The position numbers and the translations under genes are program-made. A stretch of 64,000 bases of DNA from Azospirillum sp. OGB3 (lineage in GTDB: Bacteria > Pseudomonadota > Alphaproteobacteria > Azospirillales > Azospirillaceae): positions 103,309 through 167,308 of the forward strand of contig NZ_JACHYN010000016.1 in assembly GCF_014192915.1 (NCBI RefSeq). Direction: 5' to 3'. Under the pieces are notes generated by a model. The model saw only the letters and a program-made list of their open reading frames with translations. It was not told the origin of the DNA and searched no databases. Below, piece after piece: positions 8,484 to 16,973 of the stretch (the first letter of the stretch is position 1; each line of letters begins with the position of its first letter).

Positions 8484-8816
8484 ATGGCCAGCACGACCAA
8501 CGCGGACGGCACGGCCGGAAACGGCACCACCGGAAACGGCACGTCTGGCGGCAGCGCCGGACAGGGCATGGAACTGGGCATGGAACTGGCCGGGCGCCTG
8601 TCGGAGATGGGCAGCCGCACCAGCCTGATGGTGATCGACGCCACCCTGCGCACGGCGTCGCTGGCGGAGCTGGAGGCGTCCGGTTCCGCCGCCCTGGCGC
8701 CGTTCGGGCAGGAGGCCGGCTTCGCCGGAGCCGCGGCGGAGATGCAGGCGCTGGCCCGCCGGATGCTTCAGGCCACGCAGGATTTCCAGGCGGCCATCTG
8801 CGAGCCGGCGGACTGA
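8484..8816 (+). CDS. Hypothetical helical protein
   Basis: A 110-aa protein with no family I recognise. The first 30 residues are Gly/Thr/Asn-rich and disordered (GNGTTGNGTSGGSAGQG). The remainder is a series of amphipathic helices (MELAGRLSEMGSR, LRTASLAELEASGSAAL, MQALARRMLQATQDFQAAIC), a pattern loosely like phasins or other coat-type proteins. The start at 8484 is preferred because AGGG lies about eight bases upstream and a possible -10 lies at 8380-8385; the in-frame ATG at 8394 would give 140 aa with an extra hydrophobic stretch. Function is unknown. Confidence 0.6.
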   Translation: MASTTNADGTAGNGTTGNGTSGGSAGQGMELGMELAGRLSEMGSRTSLMVIDATLRTASLAELEASGSAALAPFGQEAGFAGAAAEMQALARRMLQATQDFQAAICEPAD

Positions 8817-8861
8817 TCCGCCGCCACAGACGGCCGCGCTCTCAACAGATTCAGGGAACCG

Positions 8862-9275
8862 TCACGCCTCGATCCCGGCCAGCGCGCAGACATGCGCCCA
8901 TTCGGCGTCCGACACCGGGCAGACCGACAGGCGCGACTGCTTGACCAGAGCCATGCCCTGAAGCAGCGGATCGGCCTTCATCGTCTTCAGCGTGACCGGC
9001 TTCTTGACGGGCAGCAGCGCCCGCACGTCGACCATGCCGAAGCGCCCCGCCTCGTCGCTCGGGTCCGGGTAGTATTCCCGAGCGATCTCGACGACGCCGA
9101 CCACCTCCAGCCCCTCGTTCGAGTGGTAGAAGAAGGCCCGGTCGCCGACCTTCATGGCCTTCAGGTTGTTCGACGCCTGATGGTTGCGCACGCCGTCCCA
9201 ATGGGTGGTGCCGTCAGCGACCATGCGCTCCCACGAATATTTGAAGGGCTCCGACTTCAGAAGCCAGCGGGCCAT
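8862..9275 (-). CDS. EVE domain-containing protein
   Basis: A 137-aa single-domain protein of the EVE family, a PUA-like fold that binds modified bases in nucleic acids. It begins with the family signature WLLKSEPFKYSWERM and continues with WDGVRNHQASNNLKAMKVGDRAFFYHSNEG, both near-invariant in this family. The biological ligand in bacteria is not settled. It is the last gene of a minus-strand run (tsaD, GNAT, gpsA, YciI-like, EVE) and begins 15 bases after the stop of the YciI-like gene. The tsaD-gpsA-YciI-EVE arrangement is common in alphaproteobacteria. The start is the ATG at 9273-9275. Confidence 0.92.
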   Translation of the reverse strand: MARWLLKSEPFKYSWERMVADGTTHWDGVRNHQASNNLKAMKVGDRAFFYHSNEGLEVVGVVEIAREYYPDPSDEAGRFGMVDVRALLPVKKPVTLKTMKADPLLQGMALVKQSRLSVCPVSDAEWAHVCALAGIEA

Positions 9276-9290
9276 CGCCGTCCGCCCCGG

Positions 9291-9575
9291 TCAGGACTTC
9301 GGGTAGACCCGGCGCCACGCCCGGATCTCCACGTTCTCGAACAGGCCGGCCTGGGCGTAGGGGTCGTTGGCGGCGAACGCCTTGGCGTCGGCCTCGTCGG
9401 CGCACTCCACGATCAGCAGGCTGCCGGCCATGCCCTGCCCGTCGTCGGACAGCAGCGGGCCGGCGGCGAACAGGCGGTCGGCGTGCGCCTCCAGATAGGC
9501 CAGATGGGCCGGGCGGTTGTCGGTCCGCACCTGAGCGGCGCCGGCCTTGTCGGTGCAATGGAACATGTACAGCAT
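9291..9575 (-). CDS. YciI-like protein
   Basis: A 94-aa dimeric alpha+beta-barrel protein of the YciI family (ferredoxin-like). It starts MLYMFHCTDKAGAAQVR, followed by the conserved HLAYLEAHADRLFAAGPL and an AKAFAANDPYAQAGLFENVEIR stretch, which holds the conserved Asp-Pro of the family. The active-site His and Asp of the fold are present, but the reaction is unknown for most members. It lies between gpsA and the EVE gene. The start is the ATG at 9573-9575. Confidence 0.9.
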   Translation of the reverse strand: MLYMFHCTDKAGAAQVRTDNRPAHLAYLEAHADRLFAAGPLLSDDGQGMAGSLLIVECADEADAKAFAANDPYAQAGLFENVEIRAWRRVYPKS

Positions 9576-9681
9576 GGCTTGAGTCTCCCGTTCGGTCGGG
9601 CGCGAGCCTAGCGCAGCCGGGGCCGCCGCGGAAGGTGCCGAACCTCCTCGTGAAGGCCTTTCTGTCGTCGTGGTGCTTTCC

Positions 9682-10692
9682 TCAGCGCCCTTCCCCGCGG
9701 AACGGCCGCGACAGCAGCCCGTCGATCGTCGCGTCCAGCCCGGCGCCGCGGTTCAGGATGGCGTCCACGGCGGCACACAGCGGCATGTCGACGCCCTTCT
9801 TCCCGGCCAGCCCGACCACCGCGGCGGCGGTGTAGACGCCCTCGGCGACGGAGCGGCGCTCCGCCAGCACCTCGGCCAGCGCCCGGCCGGCGCCCAGGGC
9901 GGCGCCCAGCGACATGTTGCGCGATTGCAGGCTGGAGCAGGTCAGCGTCAGGTCGCCCAGCCCGGACAGCCCCATCAGCGTCTCCGGCCGGCCGCCGAGC
10001 GCCAGGGCCAGCCGGGTGATCTCGGCCAGCCCGCGGGTGATCAGCGCCGCCCGCGCGTTGTCGCCCAGCTTGCGGCCTTCCACCACGCCGCAGGCGATGG
10101 CCAGCACGTTCTTCACCGCCCCGCCGATCTGCGAGCCCACCACATCGTCGGACAGGTATGGGCGGAAGGTGCGGCTGCCCAGCGCCTCGACCAGCCGGGC
10201 GCCCAGCGCGGCGTCGGCGCAGGCCAGGGTCACCGCGGTCGGCAGGCCGCGCGCCACCTCCGCCGCGAAGGTCGGGCCGGACAGCACGGCCAACGGGGTC
10301 CCCGCCGGCAGCGCGGCCGCCGCCGCCTCGCTCATCAGGGCGTGGCTGTCCAGCTCGATCCCCTTGGCGCAGATGACCAGCGGGGTGCCCGGCCGCAGAT
10401 GGGCGGCGAGGCCGGCGCAGGCGCTGCGCAGATGCTGGGCCGGGGTGACGAGGAGGATGGCGTCGCAGGCGGCGGCCTCGCCCAGATCGCCGGTCGCGCG
10501 CAACTCGGCGGGCAGGGTCACCCCCGGCAGATAGTCGCGATTCTCCCGCGCGGCGTTGACCGATTCGACCACCGCCGGCTCGCGCGCCCACAGCAGAGCC
10601 TCCCGCCCGGCGCGCAGGGCGGCCAGAGCCAGCGCCGTGCCCCAGGCCCCGCCGCCGATCACGCCGATGCGCCGGAAGTCCGTTGCCGCCAT
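9682..10692 (-). CDS. gpsA: NAD(P)H-dependent glycerol-3-phosphate dehydrogenase
   Basis: A 336-aa cytosolic enzyme that reduces dihydroxyacetone phosphate to sn-glycerol 3-phosphate, the entry to phospholipid synthesis. The N-terminal Rossmann domain starts at once with IGVIGGGAWGTALA (GxGxxG). CAKGIE and LSGPTFAAEVARGLPTAVT follow, then the catalytic-lysine region SQIGGAVKNVLAIACG. The C-terminal helical domain has LSGLGDLTLTCSS-type sequence with the substrate-binding SRN. Length fits the family. The start is the ATG at 10690-10692. It follows the GNAT gene by about 83 bases in the tsaD run. Confidence 0.96.
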   Translation of the reverse strand: MAATDFRRIGVIGGGAWGTALALAALRAGREALLWAREPAVVESVNAARENRDYLPGVTLPAELRATGDLGEAAACDAILLVTPAQHLRSACAGLAAHLRPGTPLVICAKGIELDSHALMSEAAAAALPAGTPLAVLSGPTFAAEVARGLPTAVTLACADAALGARLVEALGSRTFRPYLSDDVVGSQIGGAVKNVLAIACGVVEGRKLGDNARAALITRGLAEITRLALALGGRPETLMGLSGLGDLTLTCSSLQSRNMSLGAALGAGRALAEVLAERRSVAEGVYTAAAVVGLAGKKGVDMPLCAAVDAILNRGAGLDATIDGLLSRPFRGEGR

Positions 10693-10775
10693 GGATGCCC
10701 CCCGTTTTTAAGACTTGCCTTGAAAGAATCGCCCGACTGTTTAGGCGGAGCGTCCCCGGTCCGCAACCCGGTCGG

Positions 10776-11243
10776 TCACGCCTCCGGCGTCAGCAGAAGC
10801 TTCATCCCGACATGGCTCGCCCGGAAGCCCAGCCGCTCGTAGAAGCGGTGGGCGTCGGTGCGCCGGGTCTGGCTGGTCAGCTGCACCATCACGCAGCCCT
10901 CGGCGCGGGCCAGCGCGATGGCGTGCCGCATCATGGCGCTGCCGATCCCCTGGCCGCGCAGCGCGCCGTCCACCTTCACCGCCTCCACCGTCGCCCGCGC
11001 CGCGCCCCGGCGGGCCAGCCCGTGGGTGACGGTGAACTGAAAGCAGCCGACGATCCGCCCGTCCCGCTCCGCCAGCACGATGGAATTGCCCGGCTGGGCC
11101 GCCATGCGGTCGAAGGCGTCCCAGTAGAGCGGGTCCAGCGGCTCTGCATAGACGTCGCCGCCGGTGGACAGGGCGTCGTCGGCGGTCAGCCGGACGATCT
11201 CCGGCACGTCGTCGCGCCCGGCGGTGCGGAAGGTCAGGGTCAC
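10776..11243 (-). CDS. GNAT-family N-acetyltransferase
   Basis: A 155-aa acetyl-CoA-dependent acyltransferase. The fold is recognised from the central LRGQGIGSAMMRHAI motif (acetyl-CoA pyrophosphate loop), the preceding strand RIVGCFQFTVTHGL, and the terminal HRFYERLGFRASHVGMKL, a usual GNAT motif B. The acceptor is not predictable; it is not the RimI type, whose C-terminus differs. It begins 13 bases after the tsaD stop and is probably co-transcribed with it. The start is the ATG at 11241-11243. Confidence 0.85.
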   Translation of the reverse strand: MTLTFRTAGRDDVPEIVRLTADDALSTGGDVYAEPLDPLYWDAFDRMAAQPGNSIVLAERDGRIVGCFQFTVTHGLARRGAARATVEAVKVDGALRGQGIGSAMMRHAIALARAEGCVMVQLTSQTRRTDAHRFYERLGFRASHVGMKLLLTPEA

Positions 11244-11256
11244 GACGGCATCATCC

Positions 11257-12330
11257 TCACGCCTTCACGCCGGAGCCGACTCCGGCCTTGCCGATGGCCG
11301 GCTTCGCGCTGGGGTCGAGCGGCCAGCGCGGGCGCGGCGCGAAGTCCAGCGGGTCGGTCTGGCCCAGCCGCAACCGCTCGATCCCCGCCCAGGCGATCAT
11401 CGCCGCGTTGTCGGTGCACAGCCGCAGCGGTGGCGCCACGAAGGGCATGCCCTCGCGGTCGGCCAGCGTCTGCAGGCGGGCGCGTAGCGTCCTGTTGGCC
11501 GCCACGCCGCCGGCCACCACCAGGGCGCCGCCCTGCGGGTGCATCTCCTTGAAGCGGCGCATGGCGCGGGCGCAGCGGTCGGCCATCACCTCGGCCACCG
11601 TGGTCTGGAAGGCGGCGGCGAGGTCGGCCTGGTCCTCCGCCGACAGGGGCGTTCCCAGCTCCTCGACATGGCGCCGCACCGCGGTCTTCAGGCCGGAGAA
11701 GGAGAAATCGCAGCCGGGGCGCCCGACCATCGGGCGCGGCAGCTCGAAGCGGCCCGGGTTCGTCGCCAGCGCCGCCGCCTTCTCCAGCAGCGGCCCGCCG
11801 GGATAGCCGAGGCCGAGCAGCTTGGCCGTCTTGTCGAACGCCTCCCCCACCGCGTCGTCGATGGTGGTGCCGAGCCGCCGGTAGCGGCCCACCCCCTCGA
11901 CCACCAGGAGCTGGCAGTGCCCGCCGGACACCAGCAGCAGCAGGTAGGGGAACGGCACGTCGTCGGTCAGCCGGGCGGTCAGCGCGTGGCCTTCCAGATG
12001 GTTCACCGCGACGAAGGGCAGACCGCGCGCCGCGGCGATGGCCTTGGCGGTCATCACCCCGACGATCACCCCGCCGATCAGCCCCGGCCCACCGGTCGCC
12101 GCCACGGCGTCGATGTCGGCGAAGCCCAGCCCGGACTCCGCCATGGCGCGGCGGATCAGCCCGTCCAAATGCTCCAGATGGGCGCGCGCGGCGATCTCCG
12201 GCACCACCCCGCCGTAGGGCGTGTGGTCGTCCAGCTGCGAGAGCACCACGTCGGCGCGGATCTCCCGCGCGTCGGTCACAATGGCCGCCGCCGTCTCGTC
12301 GCAGCTCGTTTCGATTCCAAGAACGATCAT
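11257..12330 (-). CDS. tsaD: tRNA N6-threonylcarbamoyladenosine synthase subunit TsaD
   Basis: A 357-aa ASKHA-fold protein that, with TsaB and TsaE, transfers threonylcarbamoyl to A37 of ANN-decoding tRNAs. It starts MIVLGIETSCDETAAAI (phosphate-loop signature) and has the metal-binding HLEGH motif (VNHLEGHALTAR). Further conserved stretches are LVSGGHCQLL, DDAVGEAFDKTAKLLGLGYPGGP and the C-terminal VVAGGVAANRTLR and LCTDNAAMIAWAG. The start is the ATG at 12328-12330 because homology begins with this Met; the frame is open upstream. It diverges from the methyltransferase gene at 12407, leaving 76 bases for both promoters. Confidence 0.97.
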   Translation of the reverse strand: MIVLGIETSCDETAAAIVTDAREIRADVVLSQLDDHTPYGGVVPEIAARAHLEHLDGLIRRAMAESGLGFADIDAVAATGGPGLIGGVIVGVMTAKAIAAARGLPFVAVNHLEGHALTARLTDDVPFPYLLLLVSGGHCQLLVVEGVGRYRRLGTTIDDAVGEAFDKTAKLLGLGYPGGPLLEKAAALATNPGRFELPRPMVGRPGCDFSFSGLKTAVRRHVEELGTPLSAEDQADLAAAFQTTVAEVMADRCARAMRRFKEMHPQGGALVVAGGVAANRTLRARLQTLADREGMPFVAPPLRLCTDNAAMIAWAGIERLRLGQTDPLDFAPRPRWPLDPSAKPAIGKAGVGSGVKA

Positions 12331-12406
12331 GATGGCCGTCAAACTAGCCGTCTCCACCGCTCTGGTATAGGGTCTTGGCCCGGATTCTTCAGGGTTTTCC
12401 CTTTCC

Positions 12407-13243
12407 ATGAACAAGGACGTCCCCGACGACGACGCCAGCATCGTCTATTACGACGGCGACTACCCCTCGCTGGAGATCGGCGAGGCGCGGGCCGAGCATG
12501 CGGCAACGCTGGCCCGCCTCGGCATGCTGGGCGACGTGCCCTTCTACACGGAGCGCGCGGCGGCAACCGGCGGCCCGGTTCTGGAGATCGGCTGCGGCAC
12601 CGGCCGCCTGACCATCCCGCTGGCCCGCGCCGGGCACACGGTGTGGGCGGTGGACGTCTCCGCCGCCATGCTCGACCAGCTCGGCGCCAAGCTGGAACGC
12701 GAGGCGCCGGAGGTGCGGGACCGCGTCCACATGGTGCGGCAGGACGCCGCGGCGCTCGACCTGCCGGTGCGGGATTTCCGGCTGGCGGTCATCCCCTTCA
12801 ACGTGCTGATGCTGATCCCCGACCTGACGGCGGAGCGCCGCACGCTGGCCGCCGCCGCCGCCCATCTGGCGCCCGACGGCATGTTGGCGCTGGACGTGAT
12901 GAACCCGCTGACTCTGCCGATGGACGCCGAGACGAAGCCCAGCCCGTCGGAGCCGCGGCGCAACCCGCACAGCGGCAACCGCTACATCCGCAACAGCCTG
13001 GCCACCCGCCTGGACGAGCGGCAGTGCCAGCGCATCCACGGCTGGTACGACGAGCTGCTGCCGGACGGCAAGATCGCGGTGACCGAGTACGGCTTCACCT
13101 GGCGGATGATCTTCCGCTACGAGCTGGAACTGATGCTGGAGAGCGCCGGATTCGCCATGGAACGGCTGGCCGGCGATTTCGAGGGAGCGCCCTGGACGGT
13201 GGACAGCCGCCGCATGGTCGTCACGGCCCGGCGCGCGCAATGA
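12407..13243 (+). CDS. Class I SAM-dependent methyltransferase
   Basis: A 278-aa Rossmann-fold methyltransferase. Motif I is VLEIGCGTGRLTIPLARAG (about residues 61-79), followed by the acidic strand end WAVDVSAAMLDQL and the post-motif region FRLAVIPFNVLMLIPD. Substrate specificity cannot be read from the sequence. In many alphaproteobacteria tsaD faces hemC directly; here this gene is inserted between them and reads with hemC. The start is the ATG at 12407 (MNKDVPDDDASIVYYDGDY). The about 100-base gap to hemC leaves co-transcription undecided. Confidence 0.87.
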   Translation: MNKDVPDDDASIVYYDGDYPSLEIGEARAEHAATLARLGMLGDVPFYTERAAATGGPVLEIGCGTGRLTIPLARAGHTVWAVDVSAAMLDQLGAKLEREAPEVRDRVHMVRQDAAALDLPVRDFRLAVIPFNVLMLIPDLTAERRTLAAAAAHLAPDGMLALDVMNPLTLPMDAETKPSPSEPRRNPHSGNRYIRNSLATRLDERQCQRIHGWYDELLPDGKIAVTEYGFTWRMIFRYELELMLESAGFAMERLAGDFEGAPWTVDSRRMVVTARRAQ

Positions 13244-13344
13244 GATGCGCATCATGAGATGCACGGCGAAGTCTTTCACCAAAGAGTAGCAGGCCCGTCA
13301 CCAGGGCTTGCAAACCGCGGTGGATCGCCTAGAACACTGGCCCC

Positions 13345-14271
13345 ATGACCCAACCGCTCCGCATCGGCACGCGCGGCAGCCCGCTGGCGCTGGCGCAGGC
13401 CCACGAGACCCGCGACCGGCTGATCGCGGCGCACCCGCATCTGGCCGCCCCCGGCGCCATCGAGATCGTCGTCTTCAAGACGACCGGCGACCGCATCCTG
13501 GACCGCACGCTGGCCGAGGCCGGCGGCAAGGGCCTGTTCACCAAGGAGTTGGAGGACGCGCTGCTCGACGGCCGCGCCGACCTCGCCGTCCATTCGATGA
13601 AGGACGTGCCGACCTGGATGCCGGACGGGCTGGAGATTTCCACGCTCCTGCCGCGCGAGGACACGCGCGACGCCTTCTTCTCGCGCGGCGGCCATACGGT
13701 GGACACGCTGCCTGCCGGGTCCGTCGTCGGCACCGCGGGCCTTCGCCGTCAGGCCCAGATCCTGGAGCGGCGGCCCGACCTGACGGTCGTCCCCTTCCGC
13801 GGCAACGTTCAGAGCCGCCTCGCCAAGCTGGAGGCCGGGGAGGTCGACGCCACCCTGCTGGCGCTCGCCGGGCTGCGCCGCCTCGGTCTGACCGATCGCA
13901 TCACCGCCGTGCTGGAGCATGAGGAGATGCTGCCCGCCGTCGCCCAGGGCGCCATCGGCATCGAAATCCGCAGCGCCGACGAGGCCACCCGCGCCCTGCT
14001 GGCCCCGCTGAACTGCGCGGCCACCACGGCCCGCGTGACGGCGGAGCGCGCGCTCCTCGCCATGCTCGACGGCTCCTGCCGCACTCCCATCGCCGGGCTG
14101 GCCACGCTGGACGGCGACCGGCTGCATCTGAAGGCCAAGGTGCTGTCCAACGACGGACGGCAGGTCTTCCGGGCCGAGCGCAGCGGCAGCGCCGGCGACG
14201 CCGCGGCGATCGGCGCCGACGCCGGGGCGGAGATCAAGGCGGTCCTGCCGCCCGACTTCTTCAAGAGCTGA
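13345..14271 (+). CDS. hemC: Porphobilinogen deaminase (hydroxymethylbilane synthase)
   Basis: A 308-aa cytosolic enzyme that polymerises four porphobilinogens into hydroxymethylbilane. It begins with the family signature IGTRGSPLALAQA and includes VHSMKDVPTWMPDG (catalytic Asp region), VVPFRGNVQSRLAKLEAGE and AVAQGAIGIE. The dipyrromethane cofactor is carried by the cysteine of LDGSCRTPIAG at residue 245. All key residues are present. The start is the ATG at 13345. It is followed by hemD after 12 bases. Confidence 0.97.
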   Translation: MTQPLRIGTRGSPLALAQAHETRDRLIAAHPHLAAPGAIEIVVFKTTGDRILDRTLAEAGGKGLFTKELEDALLDGRADLAVHSMKDVPTWMPDGLEISTLLPREDTRDAFFSRGGHTVDTLPAGSVVGTAGLRRQAQILERRPDLTVVPFRGNVQSRLAKLEAGEVDATLLALAGLRRLGLTDRITAVLEHEEMLPAVAQGAIGIEIRSADEATRALLAPLNCAATTARVTAERALLAMLDGSCRTPIAGLATLDGDRLHLKAKVLSNDGRQVFRAERSGSAGDAAAIGADAGAEIKAVLPPDFFKS

Positions 14272-14283
14272 CGGCGGCCGGCG

Positions 14284-15039
14284 ATGGCGGCCCCTCACCT
14301 CCTGGTCACCCGTCCGGCGGAGGATTCCGAGCCGCTGGCGGCCCGTCTGCGCGCGCTGGGCTTCACCGTGTCGGCGGAGCCGATGCTGGAGATCCGCTGG
14401 CTGGACGGGCCGGAGCCGGACGTCGGGAACGTACAGGCCCTCCTCTTCACCAGCGCAAACGGCGTACGGGGATACACCAGACGTACAAGCCGGCTTGACC
14501 GTCCGGTCTATGCGGTCGGCGACGCCACCGCGACCGCCGCCCGCGCGGCCGGTTTCACGCAGGTCGAAAGCGCGTCCGGCGACGTGTACGCGCTGGCCGA
14601 TCTGGTGCGCCGACGCTGCAGCGCGGCGGCGGGTCCGCTACTTCATGTCGCAGGAACCAAGCTCGCCGGAGACCTGTCGGCCCTGCTGGGGGAGTCCGGA
14701 TTTTCCATCCTGCGGGAAACGCTGTACGACGCCGTTCCGAGCGCACGGCTGTCGGACGGCACGGCGGCGCTGCTGCGTACGGGAACACTGGACGCCGTGT
14801 TGTTTTTCTCTCCCCGTACCGCCCGTTCGTTTGTTAGGCTTGTCGCCGAGGCCGGGCTCATCGACCGCTGTCGTACAGTGGACGCGCTCTGCCTCAGCCC
14901 CGCGGTCGCGGAGGCTGCCCGCGCGTACGGTGAGCTGGGAGTGACACCGTGGCAGAACGTACGGGTGGCGCCACGGCCGGAGCAGGACTCTCTGCTCGGC
15001 CTGCTGCCGGAAGCATCCGGCGGCACGGGCCGGGCTTGA
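14284..15039 (+). CDS. hemD: Uroporphyrinogen-III synthase
   Basis: A 251-aa enzyme that closes hydroxymethylbilane to uroporphyrinogen III with inversion of ring D. The family is very divergent; recognition is from LLVTRPAEDSEPLAARLRALG at the N-terminus, LLFTSANGVRGY, VYAVGDATATAARAAGF and the C-terminal LFFSPRTARSFVRLV, in the expected order, plus its position 12 bases after hemC. The start is the ATG at 14284. The DNA from about 14430 to 14960 contains several GTAC-rich spots and looks a little less GC-biased than its neighbours, but the frame is intact. Confidence 0.93.
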   Translation: MAAPHLLVTRPAEDSEPLAARLRALGFTVSAEPMLEIRWLDGPEPDVGNVQALLFTSANGVRGYTRRTSRLDRPVYAVGDATATAARAAGFTQVESASGDVYALADLVRRRCSAAAGPLLHVAGTKLAGDLSALLGESGFSILRETLYDAVPSARLSDGTAALLRTGTLDAVLFFSPRTARSFVRLVAEAGLIDRCRTVDALCLSPAVAEAARAYGELGVTPWQNVRVAPRPEQDSLLGLLPEASGGTGRA

Positions 15040-15101
15040 GCGCATCCGCTTGGGGGCTTGTGTGGCGTTCGTTGAGAACAACTGCGACCAGAAGGCACCC
15101 A

Positions 15102-16973
15102 ATGACCTCTCGCCCAGGCTCCGAACACGAGGCTGACCCGAACGGCCACACGCCGTCCGACCAGAACCAGACGCCCAACCAGAACCAGATGGCCGACCAG
15201 AATCAGGTGGCCGGCGGCCCCGCCGTCGAACGCATCATCGAGCGCTTCGGCGGCATCCGTCCCATGGCCCACAAGCTGGACATCCCGGTCACCACGGTGC
15301 AGGGCTGGAAGAAGCGCGGCGCCATTCCGCTGGCCCGCCACGCCGACCTCCGCGCCTCCGCCGCCAAGCATCGCATCAAGCTGAGCGAAGCCGACCTGGA
15401 AGCCGCCACGCCGAGCGAGGACCGCAACGCCCCGGACGCCGCCGGCTCGGTGACGCCGCTGCCGCCGGACGCCGCCATCATCGCGTCGGCCTCCCCCCTC
15501 CCCAGGAGCGCCGAGCCGTTCAAGACCGAGCCCGGCAAGACCGAGCCCGACCAGAACGAGCCCGGCAGGACCGAGGACACCCTGCCGGGCGCCGACACGC
15601 TGCCGGGTGGCGGGCCGGTGCCGGCCACGGATTTGCCGCCTTCCACCCTGCCGCCCGCTGCGGACACCCTGCCGCCCTCCACTTTGCCGGGCGCCGACAC
15701 GCTGCCCGGCGGCGAGGTGAGGGCCGAGACGATCAAGGTCGAGGAGACCCGGATCGAGGAGGGCAAGGCCGATCCCTTCAAGTCGGACGAGGTCAAGAGC
15801 GAGACGCCGCCGCCGGTGGAGCCCCCCGCCCCCGCCTACACCGCCTCCTCCTACGAGCCGCCGCGCTATGAGGCGCCGCGGGAGGAGCGCAAGTCCGGCG
15901 CCGGCTTCGCCACCGCCGTGTCGCTGATCGCCCTGCTGGTCGGCGCCGCCGCCTTGTCGCAGCCCTGGTGGGGCCCGCGCGTTCCCGGCTGGCCCACCGC
16001 CGGCGGCCCCGCCGCCCCGTCCGCCGCCGCCCCGGCGGCGCAGCCCGACCCGGCCCTGCGCAACCAGATCCAGCAGTTGACCGAGCGCCTCGCCAAGCTG
16101 GAGCAGCGCCCCGCCGCCCCGGCCGAGGGCAACGCGGCCGCCGCCGGCATCGACCAGCAGACGCTGGACAACGCCGTCGGCCAGCTCGCCGCCCGCATCC
16201 AGCAGCTCGAGCAGCGCCCGCAGGCCGCCGCCGAAGCCGCCCCGGCCGAGCCCGACCCGCGCGTCGCCCAGCTGACCGAGCAGCTCGGCCAAGTCCAGCA
16301 GCGCGTCGACTCGGTGGGCAGCGAGGTCCAGGCCGCCGGGCAGATCCGCCAGGAGGTGGACGCCCTGAAGCAGGAGCTGGCCGCCGTCAACCAGGCGGTG
16401 GAAACCCGCCGCGACGCCGCCACCGCCGCCCAGGCGCTGGTGCTGGCCGCCGGGCAGCTCCGCTCCGCCCTGGCCGCCGGGCAGCCCTTCCAGCAGGAAC
16501 TCCAGGCCGTCCGTGCCGTGGCGTCGGGCGACGCCCAGGTGACGCAGCCGCTGGAGGCCGTGGCCGGCTACGCCGGCAAGGGCGTGCCGACCCAGCCGCA
16601 GCTCACCGACCGCTTCTCCGCCATGGCCTCCGACATCGTGCGCGCCGACAACCAGGGCGAGGGCAACGACTGGGTGGAGCAGGTCACCGGCAAGATCGCC
16701 ACGCTGGTCACCGTGCGCCGCTCGGGCGGCGACGCGGTCGGCGACGGCGCCTCGGCGGTGGTCGCCCGCGCCGAAGCCGCGCTGCAGGCCGGCAACCTCG
16801 GCGGCGCGGTCAACGAGCTGGCGGCCCTGAAGGGTCCGGCGGCGCAGGTCGCCGCCCCGTGGATCGCCGACGCCAAGGCCCGTCTGGCCGCCAACGAGGC
16901 GGGCCAGCAGCTCACCAACCGCGCCATCGGCCTGCTGTCGCAGTCCGCCGGTGTCAAGGGAGCGGCCCAATGA
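15102..16973 (+). CDS. Alphaproteobacterial Mic60/mitofilin with N-terminal helix-turn-helix
   Basis: A 623-aa membrane protein. Residues 1-40 are Asn/Gln-rich. Residues ~41-101 form a helix-turn-helix-like domain (ERIIERFGGIRPMAHKLD, VTTVQGWKKRGAIP). Residues ~105-265 are a Pro/Glu/Asp-rich linker with imperfect ADTLPG repeats. A single transmembrane segment lies at ~267-287, and a coiled-coil and mitofilin C-terminal domain (LTERLAKLEQR, VDALKQELAAVNQAVE, then helical bundle) occupy the rest, presumably in the periplasm. Mic60 in alphaproteobacteria is thought to shape inner-membrane invaginations and sits near heme genes. The start is the ATG at 15102 with GAAGG upstream. It overlaps hemY by four bases (ATGA). 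Confidence 0.88.
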   Translation: MTSRPGSEHEADPNGHTPSDQNQTPNQNQMADQNQVAGGPAVERIIERFGGIRPMAHKLDIPVTTVQGWKKRGAIPLARHADLRASAAKHRIKLSEADLEAATPSEDRNAPDAAGSVTPLPPDAAIIASASPLPRSAEPFKTEPGKTEPDQNEPGRTEDTLPGADTLPGGGPVPATDLPPSTLPPAADTLPPSTLPGADTLPGGEVRAETIKVEETRIEEGKADPFKSDEVKSETPPPVEPPAPAYTASSYEPPRYEAPREERKSGAGFATAVSLIALLVGAAALSQPWWGPRVPGWPTAGGPAAPSAAAPAAQPDPALRNQIQQLTERLAKLEQRPAAPAEGNAAAAGIDQQTLDNAVGQLAARIQQLEQRPQAAAEAAPAEPDPRVAQLTEQLGQVQQRVDSVGSEVQAAGQIRQEVDALKQELAAVNQAVETRRDAATAAQALVLAAGQLRSALAAGQPFQQELQAVRAVASGDAQVTQPLEAVAGYAGKGVPTQPQLTDRFSAMASDIVRADNQGEGNDWVEQVTGKIATLVTVRRSGGDAVGDGASAVVARAEAALQAGNLGGAVNELAALKGPAAQVAAPWIADAKARLAANEAGQQLTNRAIGLLSQSAGVKGAAQ

